Positions 7,133 through 15,495 of a DNA stretch of 64,000 nucleotides are shown piece by piece (within the stretch, counting starts at the first letter, position 1; the number at the start of each line of letters is the position of its first letter). A program made the position numbers and the translations under genes. The notes under the pieces were generated by a model, which worked only from the letters and a program-made list of their open reading frames with translations, was not told where the DNA came from and searched no databases. The stretch is from Aestuariimicrobium kwangyangense DSM 21549. GTDB lineage: Bacteria > Actinomycetota > Actinomycetes > Propionibacteriales > Propionibacteriaceae. Location of the stretch: assembly GCF_000421525.1 (NCBI RefSeq), contig NZ_ATXE01000001.1:434001-498000 (forward strand), read 5' to 3'.

Positions 7133-8886
7133 TCGCCCTTCGCGCCCCGGCGGGCGGCCAGCTTGGCCTTGGACTCCTGCTCCGGCAGCGAGTTGGACGA
7201 CCATCCGGGCACCCCGTCATGCACGATCTTGCCGGGGTTGAGGTTGCCCTGGGGGTCGATGCCGTCGAACAGGGTGCGCTGGATGTGCACGCCGGCCTCC
7301 GAGATGTCCTCGGCCATCCACGGGCTGTGCTCCTCGCCGACACCGTGGTGGTGCGAGACGGTGCCGCCATGCTCCATGAAGGACGACTGCACCGCGCGCT
7401 TGACGAGGTCGTAGCTCTCGAGGTTGGTCTCGCTCCCGTCGGCCACCGCGAACGTGAAGTACTGGCAGGCACCGCCGTGGTAGCTGTGCGAGACGTGGCA
7501 CATGATGTAGCCGCGGTGACCCGAGGCGGCGAAGGCCTCCTCGGCCCGCTTCACGGTCTCGTCGTGCACCGTCTGTGCCTTCGACCACGGGGTGGCGGTC
7601 TCACTGACGTCGGCGGGGATGCCCGTCGACAGCAGGAAGTCACGGATCTGGGGCACGTCGTACTTCTTCTGGTCGTACATGGCGCCGGGACCCTTCCCGA
7701 CCCCCATGCCGTTGTGCGTCGCCACGATCTTGTTGACGATGGACTTGGTGTAGCGCACGTGCGTGGCCGAGCCCTCGAAACCGATGAAGCTCAGGCAGAT
7801 CTTGCCCAGGTCCCAGCCCTTGCGCACCATCAGCTTCTCGATCACCTGACTGCCCAGGTGCGAGATCTTGCCGGAGGGCTTCGCGGTCGACATCGAGAAC
7901 TGGGTCTCGTTGTTGTCGCTGACGCGCACCAGGAAGGGAGCGGCATCGGAGTGGCAGATCTCCTCGGCGGCGCGCAGGCCGTCGGCGTAGGTGGCGAAGA
8001 AGTACGCCTGGATCTCCCGCACCTCGGGCTTGCGGTGCACGTTCATCCACGCCTCGGTGATGATGCCGAGGCGTCCTTCCGACCCGATCACCATCTCGCG
8101 AACCGACGGGCCCGACGAGGTCGAGGGGAGCGGACGAAGCTGCAGCACCCGGCCCTCGGGCATCACCATGCGCAGTCCCCGGGTGATGTCGGCGATGTCG
8201 CCGTACTTGTCGGACTGCATGCCCGAGCTGCGGGTCGCGATCCACCCACCGACCGTCGACCAGATGAAGGAGTCGGGGAAGTGGCCCATCGTCCAGCCGC
8301 GGGCGTTCAGCTGGGCCTCCATGTCGGGGCCGAGGGCGCCGGCCTGGATGCGCGCGAGGCCCGACTGCTCGTCGATCTCGAGCACCTTGTTCATCCGGCC
8401 CATGTCGACGCTCAGCACCTGGCGGGTCTCGTCGGGCAGGGCCTCGAGGGCAGCCACGATGTTGGAGCCGCCGCCGTAGGGGATCACCACGGCATTCGCC
8501 TCGAGGGCGGCGGCCACCAGGGCGATCACCTGGGCCTCGTCGGAGGGGTAGAGCACGGCGTCGGGGACTCGTCCCAGTTCACCGCGACGAACCCTGACCA
8601 GGTCGCGAATTCCCTTGCCGTAGGCGTGGGCGACTCGGCACTCGTCGTCGAGCACCACGAACTTCTCGCCGCCGAGCGCCTCGACGAGGCGGGCCCGCAG
8701 GTCGTCCGACAACTGGCTCGCCGGCACGTCCAGGTCGCGGAAGTCGGGGGCCACGGGGTTCATCGTGGTGATGTCGACGCCGAGCTTGTCCATGACGAAG
8801 CCGGGGAACTTGGGCTTGTTGTCGTAGGTGAAACCCTTGCCCTCGTCGCCCCAGCCCCACCACTTCTGGTTCTTGACGCCCAGCAT
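7129..8886 (-). CDS. agpS: Alkyldihydroxyacetonephosphate synthase-like flavoenzyme
   Basis: A 585-aa FAD-binding type 4 oxidoreductase. Features matching the AGPS family are KWWGWG near the N terminus, the FAD loop PYGGGSNIV (136-144), SHSYHGGACQYFTFA and the triple-histidine motif SHHHGVG (His512-514), which in human AGPS is catalytic. AGPS exchanges the acyl chain of acyl-DHAP for a fatty alcohol, forming the ether bond of ether lipids. It lies 11 bases downstream of a PlsC-like acyltransferase in one operon with an SDR, the three enzyme classes of animal ether-lipid synthesis. A related actinobacterial FAD oxidase with another substrate remains possible. Confidence 0.8.
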   Translation of the reverse strand: MLGVKNQKWWGWGDEGKGFTYDNKPKFPGFVMDKLGVDITTMNPVAPDFRDLDVPASQLSDDLRARLVEALGGEKFVVLDDECRVAHAYGKGIRDLVRVRRGELGRVPDAVLYPSDEAQVIALVAAALEANAVVIPYGGGSNIVAALEALPDETRQVLSVDMGRMNKVLEIDEQSGLARIQAGALGPDMEAQLNARGWTMGHFPDSFIWSTVGGWIATRSSGMQSDKYGDIADITRGLRMVMPEGRVLQLRPLPSTSSGPSVREMVIGSEGRLGIITEAWMNVHRKPEVREIQAYFFATYADGLRAAEEICHSDAAPFLVRVSDNNETQFSMSTAKPSGKISHLGSQVIEKLMVRKGWDLGKICLSFIGFEGSATHVRYTKSIVNKIVATHNGMGVGKGPGAMYDQKKYDVPQIRDFLLSTGIPADVSETATPWSKAQTVHDETVKRAEEAFAASGHRGYIMCHVSHSYHGGACQYFTFAVADGSETNLESYDLVKRAVQSSFMEHGGTVSHHHGVGEEHSPWMAEDISEAGVHIQRTLFDGIDPQGNLNPGKIVHDGVPGWSSNSLPEQESKAKLAARRGAKGE

Positions 8887-8897
8887 GTGAACTCCGT

Positions 8898-9737
8898 TCA
8901 GTTCTTGGTTGTGTTGTCGTCGTGAGGCGCACGCGTGCGGTCGACCTCGACCCTCGCCTGCGACTTCTCGATGGCCACCGTACGCGCATACTCGGCCAGC
9001 GTCTTCATGCCGTAGGCGCGGGCGGTGGTGTCGTGCAGTTCGATCACCTTGCGGCGCACCCGCTCGTTGAAGGCGTGCGCAATCTCACCGGGCACGGGGA
9101 ACATCGGTTCGCCGAAGACGACGTGCACCGGCGGACGGCCCTTGGGCAGGTGGTTCTGGTGGTGGGGCCACGCGGCGTAGGCGCCCACCAGGGCAACCGG
9201 GACGATGGGGACGTTGCGGCTGATCGCCAGCGCTGCGGCACCGGGCTTGAACGCTCCCATGGCGCCGGTGCGCGACCTGGTGCCCTCGGCGAACAGCAGG
9301 ATCGGGACGCCGTCGGAGAGCAGGGCGGCCGCGAGGCCTCGCCTGGAACTCTTCTTCTGGTCGTCGGAGGTCGACTTCGACCCCCGCTCGATGGGGAAGG
9401 CGTTGAACAGCAGCGAGGTGTAGGCGGCGGTGTACCACTTGGTGAAGAAGTAGTCGGCGGCGGCGCCGGTGGACAGGTACTTCGACATCCGCCCGGGCAG
9501 TGCGCCGAAGATCAGGGGGGCGTCCAGGTGGGAGGAGTGGTTGCCGACGACCACGAACGTGTCGGGGGAGTTGGCGAGCCGATCGACACCGTGCACGCGG
9601 ACGTCGAGCAGGCGCCAGACGAAGGGCTTGAGCAGCAGCAGTCGTGTGGCCGACCTCGCGGCGCGCTGCATCGGCGAGGTGTAGCGGCTGCGTCCGTCCG
9701 ACTTGTCGGGCTTCGGCCTGGGAGACCTGGGCGTCAC
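8898..9737 (-). CDS. PlsC-family lysophospholipid/glycerolipid acyltransferase
   Basis: A 279-aa acyltransferase with the family signature NHSSHLDAP (HX4D catalytic pair) followed by FAEGTRSRTG (acceptor-phosphate binding) and a VPIVPVALVGAY segment. Such enzymes acylate lysophosphatidate or related glycerol phosphates at the inner membrane face. The GTG start at 9737 overlaps the SDR stop in GTGA; an internal ATG before QRAARSATRLLLLKPF is an alternative. In this operon it could supply acyl-DHAP or finish the sn-2 position after AGPS. Substrate choice cannot be read from the motifs. Confidence 0.85.
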   Translation of the reverse strand: MTPRSPRPKPDKSDGRSRYTSPMQRAARSATRLLLLKPFVWRLLDVRVHGVDRLANSPDTFVVVGNHSSHLDAPLIFGALPGRMSKYLSTGAAADYFFTKWYTAAYTSLLFNAFPIERGSKSTSDDQKKSSRRGLAAALLSDGVPILLFAEGTRSRTGAMGAFKPGAAALAISRNVPIVPVALVGAYAAWPHHQNHLPKGRPPVHVVFGEPMFPVPGEIAHAFNERVRRKVIELHDTTARAYGMKTLAEYARTVAIEKSQARVEVDRTRAPHDDNTTKN

Positions 9738-10513
9738 TTCTTCTTCTGTCTGCTCGAACTCAGAGCGCGCGAGACGAGGCGCATCGACCAGCGGGGGGCG
9801 TGCTGGGCGATCTGGATGGCGGCCTTCCACTTCAGCGTCGGGACCGAGATGACCTTGCCGGCCTCGGCATCGTCGAGAGCGGACTGCACGAGGGTGTCGA
9901 CGTCGACCCAGACGATGTCGGGCAGGGTGCCGGCGTTGATGCCGGCCCGGTCGTGGAACTCGGTGTGCACCCAACCGGGGCACAGTGCCGACACCTTCAC
10001 CCCCGTGCCGTGCAACTCGTTGGCGAGTCCCTGGGTGAAGCTGAGGCACCAGGCCTTGACCGCTGAGTAGTTGCCGCTCATGATCCAAGCGCTGGTCGAG
10101 GCAACGTTGATGATGGTGCCCCGGCCGCGGGCCTTCATGGCGCGTCCGGCGGCGGTGGAGAGTTCGAGCACCGCCCAGCACATGACGTCCATGGCCCGGC
10201 GCTGGAGCCCGAGTTCGTCCTTGTCGAGCAGCTTGGCGTGCAGCCCGAAGCCGGCGTTGTTCACGACCAGGTCGACCGGACGATCCGCATCCTCGACCCG
10301 CTCGGCCACCCGGGTGACGTCAGCGGCCACCGAGAGGTCGGCCGGCAACACCTCGACCTCGGCCCCGTAGGCCTGGTGGAGTTCTGTGGCGAGGGTGTTC
10401 ATGCGATCGACGTCACGGGCAACGATGACCAGGTCGTACCCACGGGCCGCGAGATGTCGGCAGAACGCGTTGCCGATCCCTGCGGTGCCGCCGGTCACCA
10501 GTGCTGTCGCCAT
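9734..10513 (-). CDS. Short-chain dehydrogenase/reductase
   Basis: A 259-aa classical SDR: cofactor loop TGGTAGIG (residues 7-14), NNAG, catalytic Ser in NVASTSAW, and YSAVK with catalytic Tyr and Lys; the C terminus is basic (SSRQKKK). It is the first gene of the SDR-PlsC-AGPS-GyrI operon. ATG 10513 is preceded by TAAGTT after a 7-base spacer, typical of a leaderless start and better than the TTG three codons upstream. In the proposed ether-lipid route it would be the acyl/alkyl-DHAP reductase, as DHRS7B is in animals. That substrate is inferred from operon context, not from active-site residues. Confidence 0.85.
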   Translation of the reverse strand: MATALVTGGTAGIGNAFCRHLAARGYDLVIVARDVDRMNTLATELHQAYGAEVEVLPADLSVAADVTRVAERVEDADRPVDLVVNNAGFGLHAKLLDKDELGLQRRAMDVMCWAVLELSTAAGRAMKARGRGTIINVASTSAWIMSGNYSAVKAWCLSFTQGLANELHGTGVKVSALCPGWVHTEFHDRAGINAGTLPDIVWVDVDTLVQSALDDAEAGKVISVPTLKWKAAIQIAQHAPRWSMRLVSRALSSSRQKKK

Positions 10514-10520
10514 GCCGCCC

Positions 10521-10526
10521 AACTTA
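10521..10526 (-). promoter_or_regulatory. -10 box TAAGTT for the SDR-PlsC-AGPS operon
   Basis: TAAGTT on the minus strand is 7 bases before ATG 10513, so transcription should begin at or next to the start codon. Confidence 0.55.
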
Positions 10527-10581
10527 CCGTGTATCAGCGGTGGTCATGGTGGCTCTTGGTCGGTGGGGGATTCGCGAGCTC

Positions 10582-10615
10582 CCGGGCCGCAGGGGTGACG
10601 ACCTGTGCGGCCCGG
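10582..10615. terminator. Hairpin terminator after the sigma factor gene
   Basis: CCGGGCCGCA (10582-10591) pairs perfectly with TGCGGCCCGG (10606-10615), loop 14 bases. It lies 22 bases beyond the sigma-factor stop at 10637 on the minus strand, with no U-tract, as is common in GC-rich actinobacteria. Confidence 0.6.
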
Positions 10616-10636
10616 TGAATCCACCGGGGCGACCGA

Positions 10637-11998
10637 TCAGTCGCGACCGAGCTCGCCCAGACGCCGTGACAGGTGCGCCCTCTCCGCGCTGTTGGTGGCG
10701 AGTTCGAGAGCCCTGGAGTAGGACGTGCGGGCTCCCCTGCCGTCGCCGATCCGCCTCAGCAGTTCGGCCCTGACGACGTGGAACGGGTGGTAGCCGGAGA
10801 GCGCCTCCTCGAGTGGGAGGATCTCAGCCAGGGCCACCCTGGGCCCGTCGAGTTCGGCCACCGCGACGGCCCGGTTGAGCGCCACGATCGGGGAGGGGTC
10901 CACCCGCCTCAACTGGTCGTACAGCGTCACGATCTGCTCCCAGTCGGTGTCGCGCGCCTCTGCTGCCGACGTGTGCACCGCGTTGATGGCGGCCAGCAGT
11001 TGGTAGCGACCTGGTGGCACACCGGTGGCGATCCGCTGCCTGACCAAGGCCTGGCCCTCGGTGATCGCGGCCCGGTCCCAGCAGCCGCGATCCTGTTCGT
11101 CCAGGGTGACCAACTCACCGGACGAACTGACCCGCGCCCGATGGCGGGACCCGATCAACAGCATCAGCGCGAGCAGTCCGGTCACCTCACCCTCGTCGGG
11201 CAGCAGCACGTGCAGCAGCCGTGCGAGCCGAGTGGCCTCTTGGCAGAGGTCGACGCGGACCGGTGAGGAGTCGGGTGAGGAGGCCAGGTATCCCTCGTTG
11301 AAGATCAGGAACAGGGCGGCCAGCACCCCCTCAAGGCGCACCGGCAGGTCTTCGGCCGTCGGCACGCGGTAGGGGATCCCCGCCTCGGCGATCTTGCGCT
11401 TCGCCCGGCTGATCCGCTGCCCCATCGTGGTGTCCCGGACGAGGAAGGCGCTGGCGATCTCGGGGACGGTCAGGCCACCGACCATCCGCAGGGTCAGCGC
11501 CACCCGAGCCTCCATCGACAAGGCGGGATGGGCGCAGGTGAAGATCAGGCGGAGCCGGTCGTCGGACAGGGCCGTTCCGGGATCGTCGTCCGCTGAGGCA
11601 AGCGGGTCGGCGAAGGGGTCGCCCGAGAGCGAAGGGTTGATGAGGGACTCGCCCATGGCGACCTCCTCGAGCTTGCGTCGACCGAGCTGGTCACGGCGGA
11701 TCCGATCGATCGCCTTACGGGTGGCGGTGGTGGTCAACCAACCGCCGGGCTGGGGTGGCAGACCCTCTCGTCGCCAGTGCTCCACGGCGGTGGCGAAGGC
11801 CTCGGCCGTGGCCTCCTCGGCGATGTCGAGGCTGCCGACGCGACGGGTGAGTGAGGCCACCACCCGCGCCCACTCGGCGCGGTGGATGCGGGTGATGGCC
11901 TCGTCGATGCCCGTGGTGATGGCTGTCTCCCTTCGGGTGGCGCGCCCGGGAGGGGCGCACTCACCAGAACCACGACCAGCCTCGTCCGGTTTCGACAC
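10637..11998 (-). CDS. ECF42-like RNA polymerase sigma factor with C-terminal extension
   Basis: A roughly 430-450-aa sigma factor: region 2 (RAEWARVVASLTRRVGSLDIAE, WLTTTATRKAIDRIRRDQ), region 4 (LTLRMVGGLTVPEIASAFLV), then a long TPR-like C-terminal extension (INAVHTSA, LYDQLRRVDPSPIVALNRAVA). This architecture is that of ECF42 sigma factors, regulated through the extension and usually beside a DGPF/YCII-domain gene, absent here. The start is uncertain. The nearest in-frame canonical codon is GTG 11998, but the best Shine-Dalgarno site, AAGGGAG, precedes an ATC at 11920 that would give a 427-aa protein of normal family start. Upstream is the ackA terminator hairpin. Confidence 0.85.
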   Translation of the reverse strand: MSKPDEAGRGSGECAPPGRATRRETAITTGIDEAITRIHRAEWARVVASLTRRVGSLDIAEEATAEAFATAVEHWRREGLPPQPGGWLTTTATRKAIDRIRRDQLGRRKLEEVAMGESLINPSLSGDPFADPLASADDDPGTALSDDRLRLIFTCAHPALSMEARVALTLRMVGGLTVPEIASAFLVRDTTMGQRISRAKRKIAEAGIPYRVPTAEDLPVRLEGVLAALFLIFNEGYLASSPDSSPVRVDLCQEATRLARLLHVLLPDEGEVTGLLALMLLIGSRHRARVSSSGELVTLDEQDRGCWDRAAITEGQALVRQRIATGVPPGRYQLLAAINAVHTSAAEARDTDWEQIVTLYDQLRRVDPSPIVALNRAVAVAELDGPRVALAEILPLEEALSGYHPFHVVRAELLRRIGDGRGARTSYSRALELATNSAERAHLSRRLGELGRD

Positions 11999-12019
11999 CG
12001 GCGGTGGCTGCTGGTGGGA

Positions 12020-12055
12020 ATTCCCGGGGCACGGGTGATCCGTGTTGCCGGGAAT
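12020..12055. terminator. Hairpin downstream of ackA
   Basis: ATTCCCGG (12020-12027) pairs with CCGGGAAT (12048-12055), and an inner CACGG/CCGTG stem extends it. It lies about 95 bases beyond the ackA stop on the minus strand and before the sigma-factor start, separating the two genes. Confidence 0.5.
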
Positions 12056-12098
12056 GGGCGCACGTAGCTGCTGTTCTTCCTCATGGCTGCTGCTGTGG

Positions 12099-12131
12099 AC
12101 GCCAGCCACGTGCAAGAACGCCAGCCACGTG
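12099..12131 (+). repeat. Direct repeat of 14 bp after ackA
   Basis: ACGCCAGCCACGTG occurs at 12099-12112 and again at 12118-12131, a 19-bp period, between the ackA stop and its downstream hairpin. Function unknown; it may simply be a slippage duplication. Confidence 0.7.
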
Positions 12132-12150
12132 TGTGGTGCGGTGCACGACC

Positions 12151-13338
12151 TCAGTCCAGCAGGGCCAACGTCTCCCGGGCCATCGCCAACTCCTCGTTGG
12201 TCGGCACCACGAGCACCGTCACCCTGGATTCCGGGCTGGAGATCACCCGCGGATTCTTCGAGCGGACCGCGTTGGCCTCCTCGTCCAGGACCACCCCGAA
12301 GGGTGCGAGACGCCCGACGACGGCGGCCCGCACCCAGGCGGCGTTCTCGCCGACGCCGGCGGTGAAGACGAGCACGTCCAACCCGCCGAGCAGGGCGGTG
12401 TAGGAGCCGATGTAGCTGACCAGCCGGTGCACGTACACGTCACGTCCGAGGATGGCATCGAAGTCACCCTGCTCGATCAGGGCCAGCACGTCGCGCATGT
12501 CCGTCTTGCCGGTGAGACCGAACATGCCCGACTGCTTGTTGAGGAAGTTGTCGGTCTCGGCCACGTCCCAGCCGTACTTGCGCTGCAGGTAGGCGAACAG
12601 CCCGGGGTCGACGTCGCCACAGCGGGTGCCCATCACCAGTCCCTGCAGCGGGGTGAGTCCCATGGAGGTCTCGATCGGTTCGCCCCCGTCGATCGCCGAG
12701 GCGGAGGCGCCGTTGCCCAGGTGCAGGACGATCTGCTTGAGCGATCCCAGGTCTCGTCCGAGGAATTCGGCGGTCTTCTTCGACACGTAGCTGTGGGAGG
12801 TGCCGTGGAAGCCGTACTTGCGGATGTTCAGCGCGTCGGCCACCTCGTGCTTGATGGCGTAGGTGGTGGCCTCGTCGGGCAGGTTCGCGAAGAAGGCAGT
12901 GTCGAAGACCGCGACATGGGGCACGTCCGGCAGGGCCGCGCGGGCCGCCTCGATGCCGGCCACGGCCGGCGGGTTGTGCAGCGGCGCGAGTCCGTAGAGC
13001 TCCTTGAGCTTGGTCACCATCGCGTCATTGATCATGGTCGTCTGCTGGAACATCCGGCCGCCGTGCACGGTTCGGTGGGCCACCGCGATCACCGGCTCGA
13101 GTGAGGGCCCGTGCTCGGCGAACGCGGCGACCACGGCCTCGAGGCCGGCGGTGTGGTCGGGGTAGACGTCATCGCTGTGGAACTCCTGCCCGTCCACCTC
13201 GTGGTCGAGGGTGCCGCCGGCGGTGTCGCCGACCTTCTGCAGCAGCCCCACCGCCAGCACCTGTTCGGTGTCGCCGTCGATCATCTGGTACTTGATCGAG
13301 GAGGAGCCGCAGTTCAGTACCAGGATCGGACGAGCCAT
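12151..13338 (-). CDS. ackA: Acetate kinase
   Basis: A 395-aa acetate kinase, normal family length. ASKHA motifs are clear: VLNCGSSSIKYQ at the N terminus, HRTVHGG, VAVFDTAFF, KYGFHGTSHSYVS, LGNGASASAIDGG, and FTAGVGENAAWVR. It interconverts acetyl phosphate plus ADP with acetate plus ATP, the last step of acetate production or the first of acetate uptake. ATG 13338 begins the conserved fold. It follows pta on the same strand with 56 bases between them, forming the usual Pta-AckA pathway. Confidence 0.97.
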   Translation of the reverse strand: MARPILVLNCGSSSIKYQMIDGDTEQVLAVGLLQKVGDTAGGTLDHEVDGQEFHSDDVYPDHTAGLEAVVAAFAEHGPSLEPVIAVAHRTVHGGRMFQQTTMINDAMVTKLKELYGLAPLHNPPAVAGIEAARAALPDVPHVAVFDTAFFANLPDEATTYAIKHEVADALNIRKYGFHGTSHSYVSKKTAEFLGRDLGSLKQIVLHLGNGASASAIDGGEPIETSMGLTPLQGLVMGTRCGDVDPGLFAYLQRKYGWDVAETDNFLNKQSGMFGLTGKTDMRDVLALIEQGDFDAILGRDVYVHRLVSYIGSYTALLGGLDVLVFTAGVGENAAWVRAAVVGRLAPFGVVLDEEANAVRSKNPRVISSPESRVTVLVVPTNEELAMARETLALLD

Positions 13339-13394
13339 GTCATTCCTTGTCGGGGGTTGTTTCGAGAGGTGGAGGGGTCGGGCGGGTGAGCGCC

Positions 13395-15482
13395 TCAATC
13401 GGACGGGGCCCGCTCGGCCTGTGCCTGGATGGCCGTGATGGCCACGGTGTTGACGATGTCGTCGACCAAGGCCCCGCGGGACAGGTCGTTGACGGGCTTG
13501 TTCAGCCCCTGCAGCACCGGCCCGACCGCGACGGCGCCGGAGGTGCGCTGCACCGCCTTGTAGGTGTTGTTGCCCGTGTTGAGGTCGGGGAAGATGAACA
13601 CGGTCGCCTGCCCGGCCACCTCGCTGCCCGGCATCTTCTTGCGGCCCACGGCGGGATCGACCGCCGCGTCGAACTGGATCGGTCCCTCGACCTTCAGATC
13701 GGGACGACGCTGCCGCACCAGGTCGGTGGCCTCGCGCACCTTGTCGACGTCGGCACCCGACCCGGAGGTACCCGTCGAGTACGACAACATCGCCACCCGC
13801 GGTTCGATGCCGAATGCCTCGGCCGTCTGCGCGGACGAGATCGCGATGTCGGCCAACTGTTCGGCGGTGGGGTCGGGGTTGACCGCGCAGTCGGCGTAGA
13901 CCAGCACCCGATCGGGCATGCACATCAGGAAACTCGACGACACGATCGTGACCCCGGGCTTGGTCTTGATGAACTCCAGGCTCGGACGAATGGTGTTGGC
14001 CGTGGTGTTGACCGCCCCCGAGACCATGCCGTCGGCCATGCCGAGGTGCACCATCATCGTGGCGAAGTACGAGAGGTCCTTGAAGGTCTCGCGGGCCCGT
14101 TGCAGCGTCATCCCCTTGTGGGCCCGCAGGCGGGTGTACTCCTCGGCGAACTGTTCGAGGAGTTCCGGGTCCTGCGGGTTGACGATGCGGGCGCGGTGCA
14201 CGTCGAAGCCCAGTTCGAAGGAGCGCTGCTTGATCTCGGTCTCGTCCCCGAGCAGCACGAGATGGGCCACTCCACGCGACAGCAGGATGCTGGCCGACTC
14301 GATGATCCGGTCATCGGCTGCCTCGGGCAGCACGATCGTCCGCTGGTCGGATCGCGCCTGCTGCATCAACTGGTACTCGAACATCAGCGGGGTGCGGATG
14401 TCGGGGCGCTGCAGGTCGAGGGCGGAGATCAGGGACTCGTGGTCGACGTGCTCGTTGAACAGGCGTCGGGCGACCTCGATCTTGCGTGGTGAGTTCGTCA
14501 TCGTCCCGCCCAGGCCGAACAACCTCTCGGCGGTGCGGAAGGTGCCGGACTCGACCAGGGCGATCGGGATCTCGACCTTGGTGCCCTCCAGCAGTCGCCG
14601 GATGGTGGGCGGTACCTCGTAGCCTCCCACGAGGAAGATCGCGGCGAGGTTGGGGAAGGTGCCCGAGTTGTGGGCCATCAACAGACCCGGCAGCAGGTCG
14701 AGTCGGTCGGACGGTGCAACCAGCGTGAACTCGTTCTCGAGCCGGTCGAGCAGGTTGGGCAGGGTCATCGACCCGACCAGCACGCCGAGGGACTCACGAT
14801 CCAACATCCGCTCGTTGCCCATCCACAGGGTGGCCTGGGTGGCCTCGAACTGTTGCTTGACGGTGGGCGCCCCCAAGACAGGGTGGTCGGGGATGACGGC
14901 GGTGACCAAGGGCTCGTCCGAGGTCGAGAACTCGGCCAGTTCGGCTCGCAACTGGTCTGCGATGTCGGGGTTGACGCGGTTGGCGATCAGTCCGATGACG
15001 TCGTTGTGCACGGCGGTGAACTCGGTCATCGCGAGCCGCATCGAGGCCTTGATCTCGTCGACGTCGTGGCGGGGTCCACCCGCGACGATCACCACGGGGG
15101 AGTTGAGGTGGGCCGCAACGAGCGCGTTGAACTTCATCTCGGTGGGGGCCTGCACGTCGGAGTAGTCGGAGCCGACGATGACGATCGCGTCGTAGTGGTC
15201 GCGGATCGCCCCGAACTTGTTGACGATGGTGGCCATCGCCTCCTCGGGGTCGCGGCCCACCTCGTCGTAGCTGACGCCGAACGCCTCGTCGTAGCTCTGC
15301 TCGATCGTGGGCAGGTTCACCAGGGTGTCGGTGACCTCGTCCTGGTGAGCCCCGCTGCGCACCACCGGACGGAAGACCCCAACCCGTTTCACCTCGCGCG
15401 TGAACGACTCGATCAGGCCCAGGGCGATCGCGGACTTGCCGACCCGGCCCTCAGGAGACGCGATGAAGATGCTCTTGGTCAC
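13395..15482 (-). CDS. pta: Phosphate acetyltransferase, long form
   Basis: A 695-aa long-type Pta. The N-terminal third is a P-loop, dethiobiotin-synthetase-like domain (ASPEGRVGKSAIALGL), the middle a DRTGG domain, and the last ~330 residues the catalytic PTA domain with VLPEAADDRIIESASILLS, DGMVSGAVNTTANTIRP, MLSYSTGTSGSG and FPDLNTGNNTYKAVQR. It converts acetyl-CoA and phosphate to acetyl phosphate, which AckA uses. The GTG start at 15482 lies 7 bases after TAGGCT (complement of 15490-15495), a leaderless promoter. The N-terminal domains are known in other long Ptas as metabolite-sensing regions. Confidence 0.97.
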   Translation of the reverse strand: MTKSIFIASPEGRVGKSAIALGLIESFTREVKRVGVFRPVVRSGAHQDEVTDTLVNLPTIEQSYDEAFGVSYDEVGRDPEEAMATIVNKFGAIRDHYDAIVIVGSDYSDVQAPTEMKFNALVAAHLNSPVVIVAGGPRHDVDEIKASMRLAMTEFTAVHNDVIGLIANRVNPDIADQLRAELAEFSTSDEPLVTAVIPDHPVLGAPTVKQQFEATQATLWMGNERMLDRESLGVLVGSMTLPNLLDRLENEFTLVAPSDRLDLLPGLLMAHNSGTFPNLAAIFLVGGYEVPPTIRRLLEGTKVEIPIALVESGTFRTAERLFGLGGTMTNSPRKIEVARRLFNEHVDHESLISALDLQRPDIRTPLMFEYQLMQQARSDQRTIVLPEAADDRIIESASILLSRGVAHLVLLGDETEIKQRSFELGFDVHRARIVNPQDPELLEQFAEEYTRLRAHKGMTLQRARETFKDLSYFATMMVHLGMADGMVSGAVNTTANTIRPSLEFIKTKPGVTIVSSSFLMCMPDRVLVYADCAVNPDPTAEQLADIAISSAQTAEAFGIEPRVAMLSYSTGTSGSGADVDKVREATDLVRQRRPDLKVEGPIQFDAAVDPAVGRKKMPGSEVAGQATVFIFPDLNTGNNTYKAVQRTSGAVAVGPVLQGLNKPVNDLSRGALVDDIVNTVAITAIQAQAERAPSD

Positions 15483-15489
15483 GTTCGGC

Positions 15490-15495
15490 AGCCTA
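15490..15495 (-). promoter_or_regulatory. -10 box TAGGCT, leaderless start of pta
   Basis: TAGGCT on the minus strand is separated by 7 bases from GTG 15482. This should drive pta-ackA as a leaderless transcript. The box overlaps the last codons of the nickel/cobalt transporter gene. Confidence 0.65.

Noticed and set aside
12004-13104. Long plus-strand frame opposite ackA
   Set aside because: It mirrors the strongly supported acetate kinase gene and resembles no protein family.
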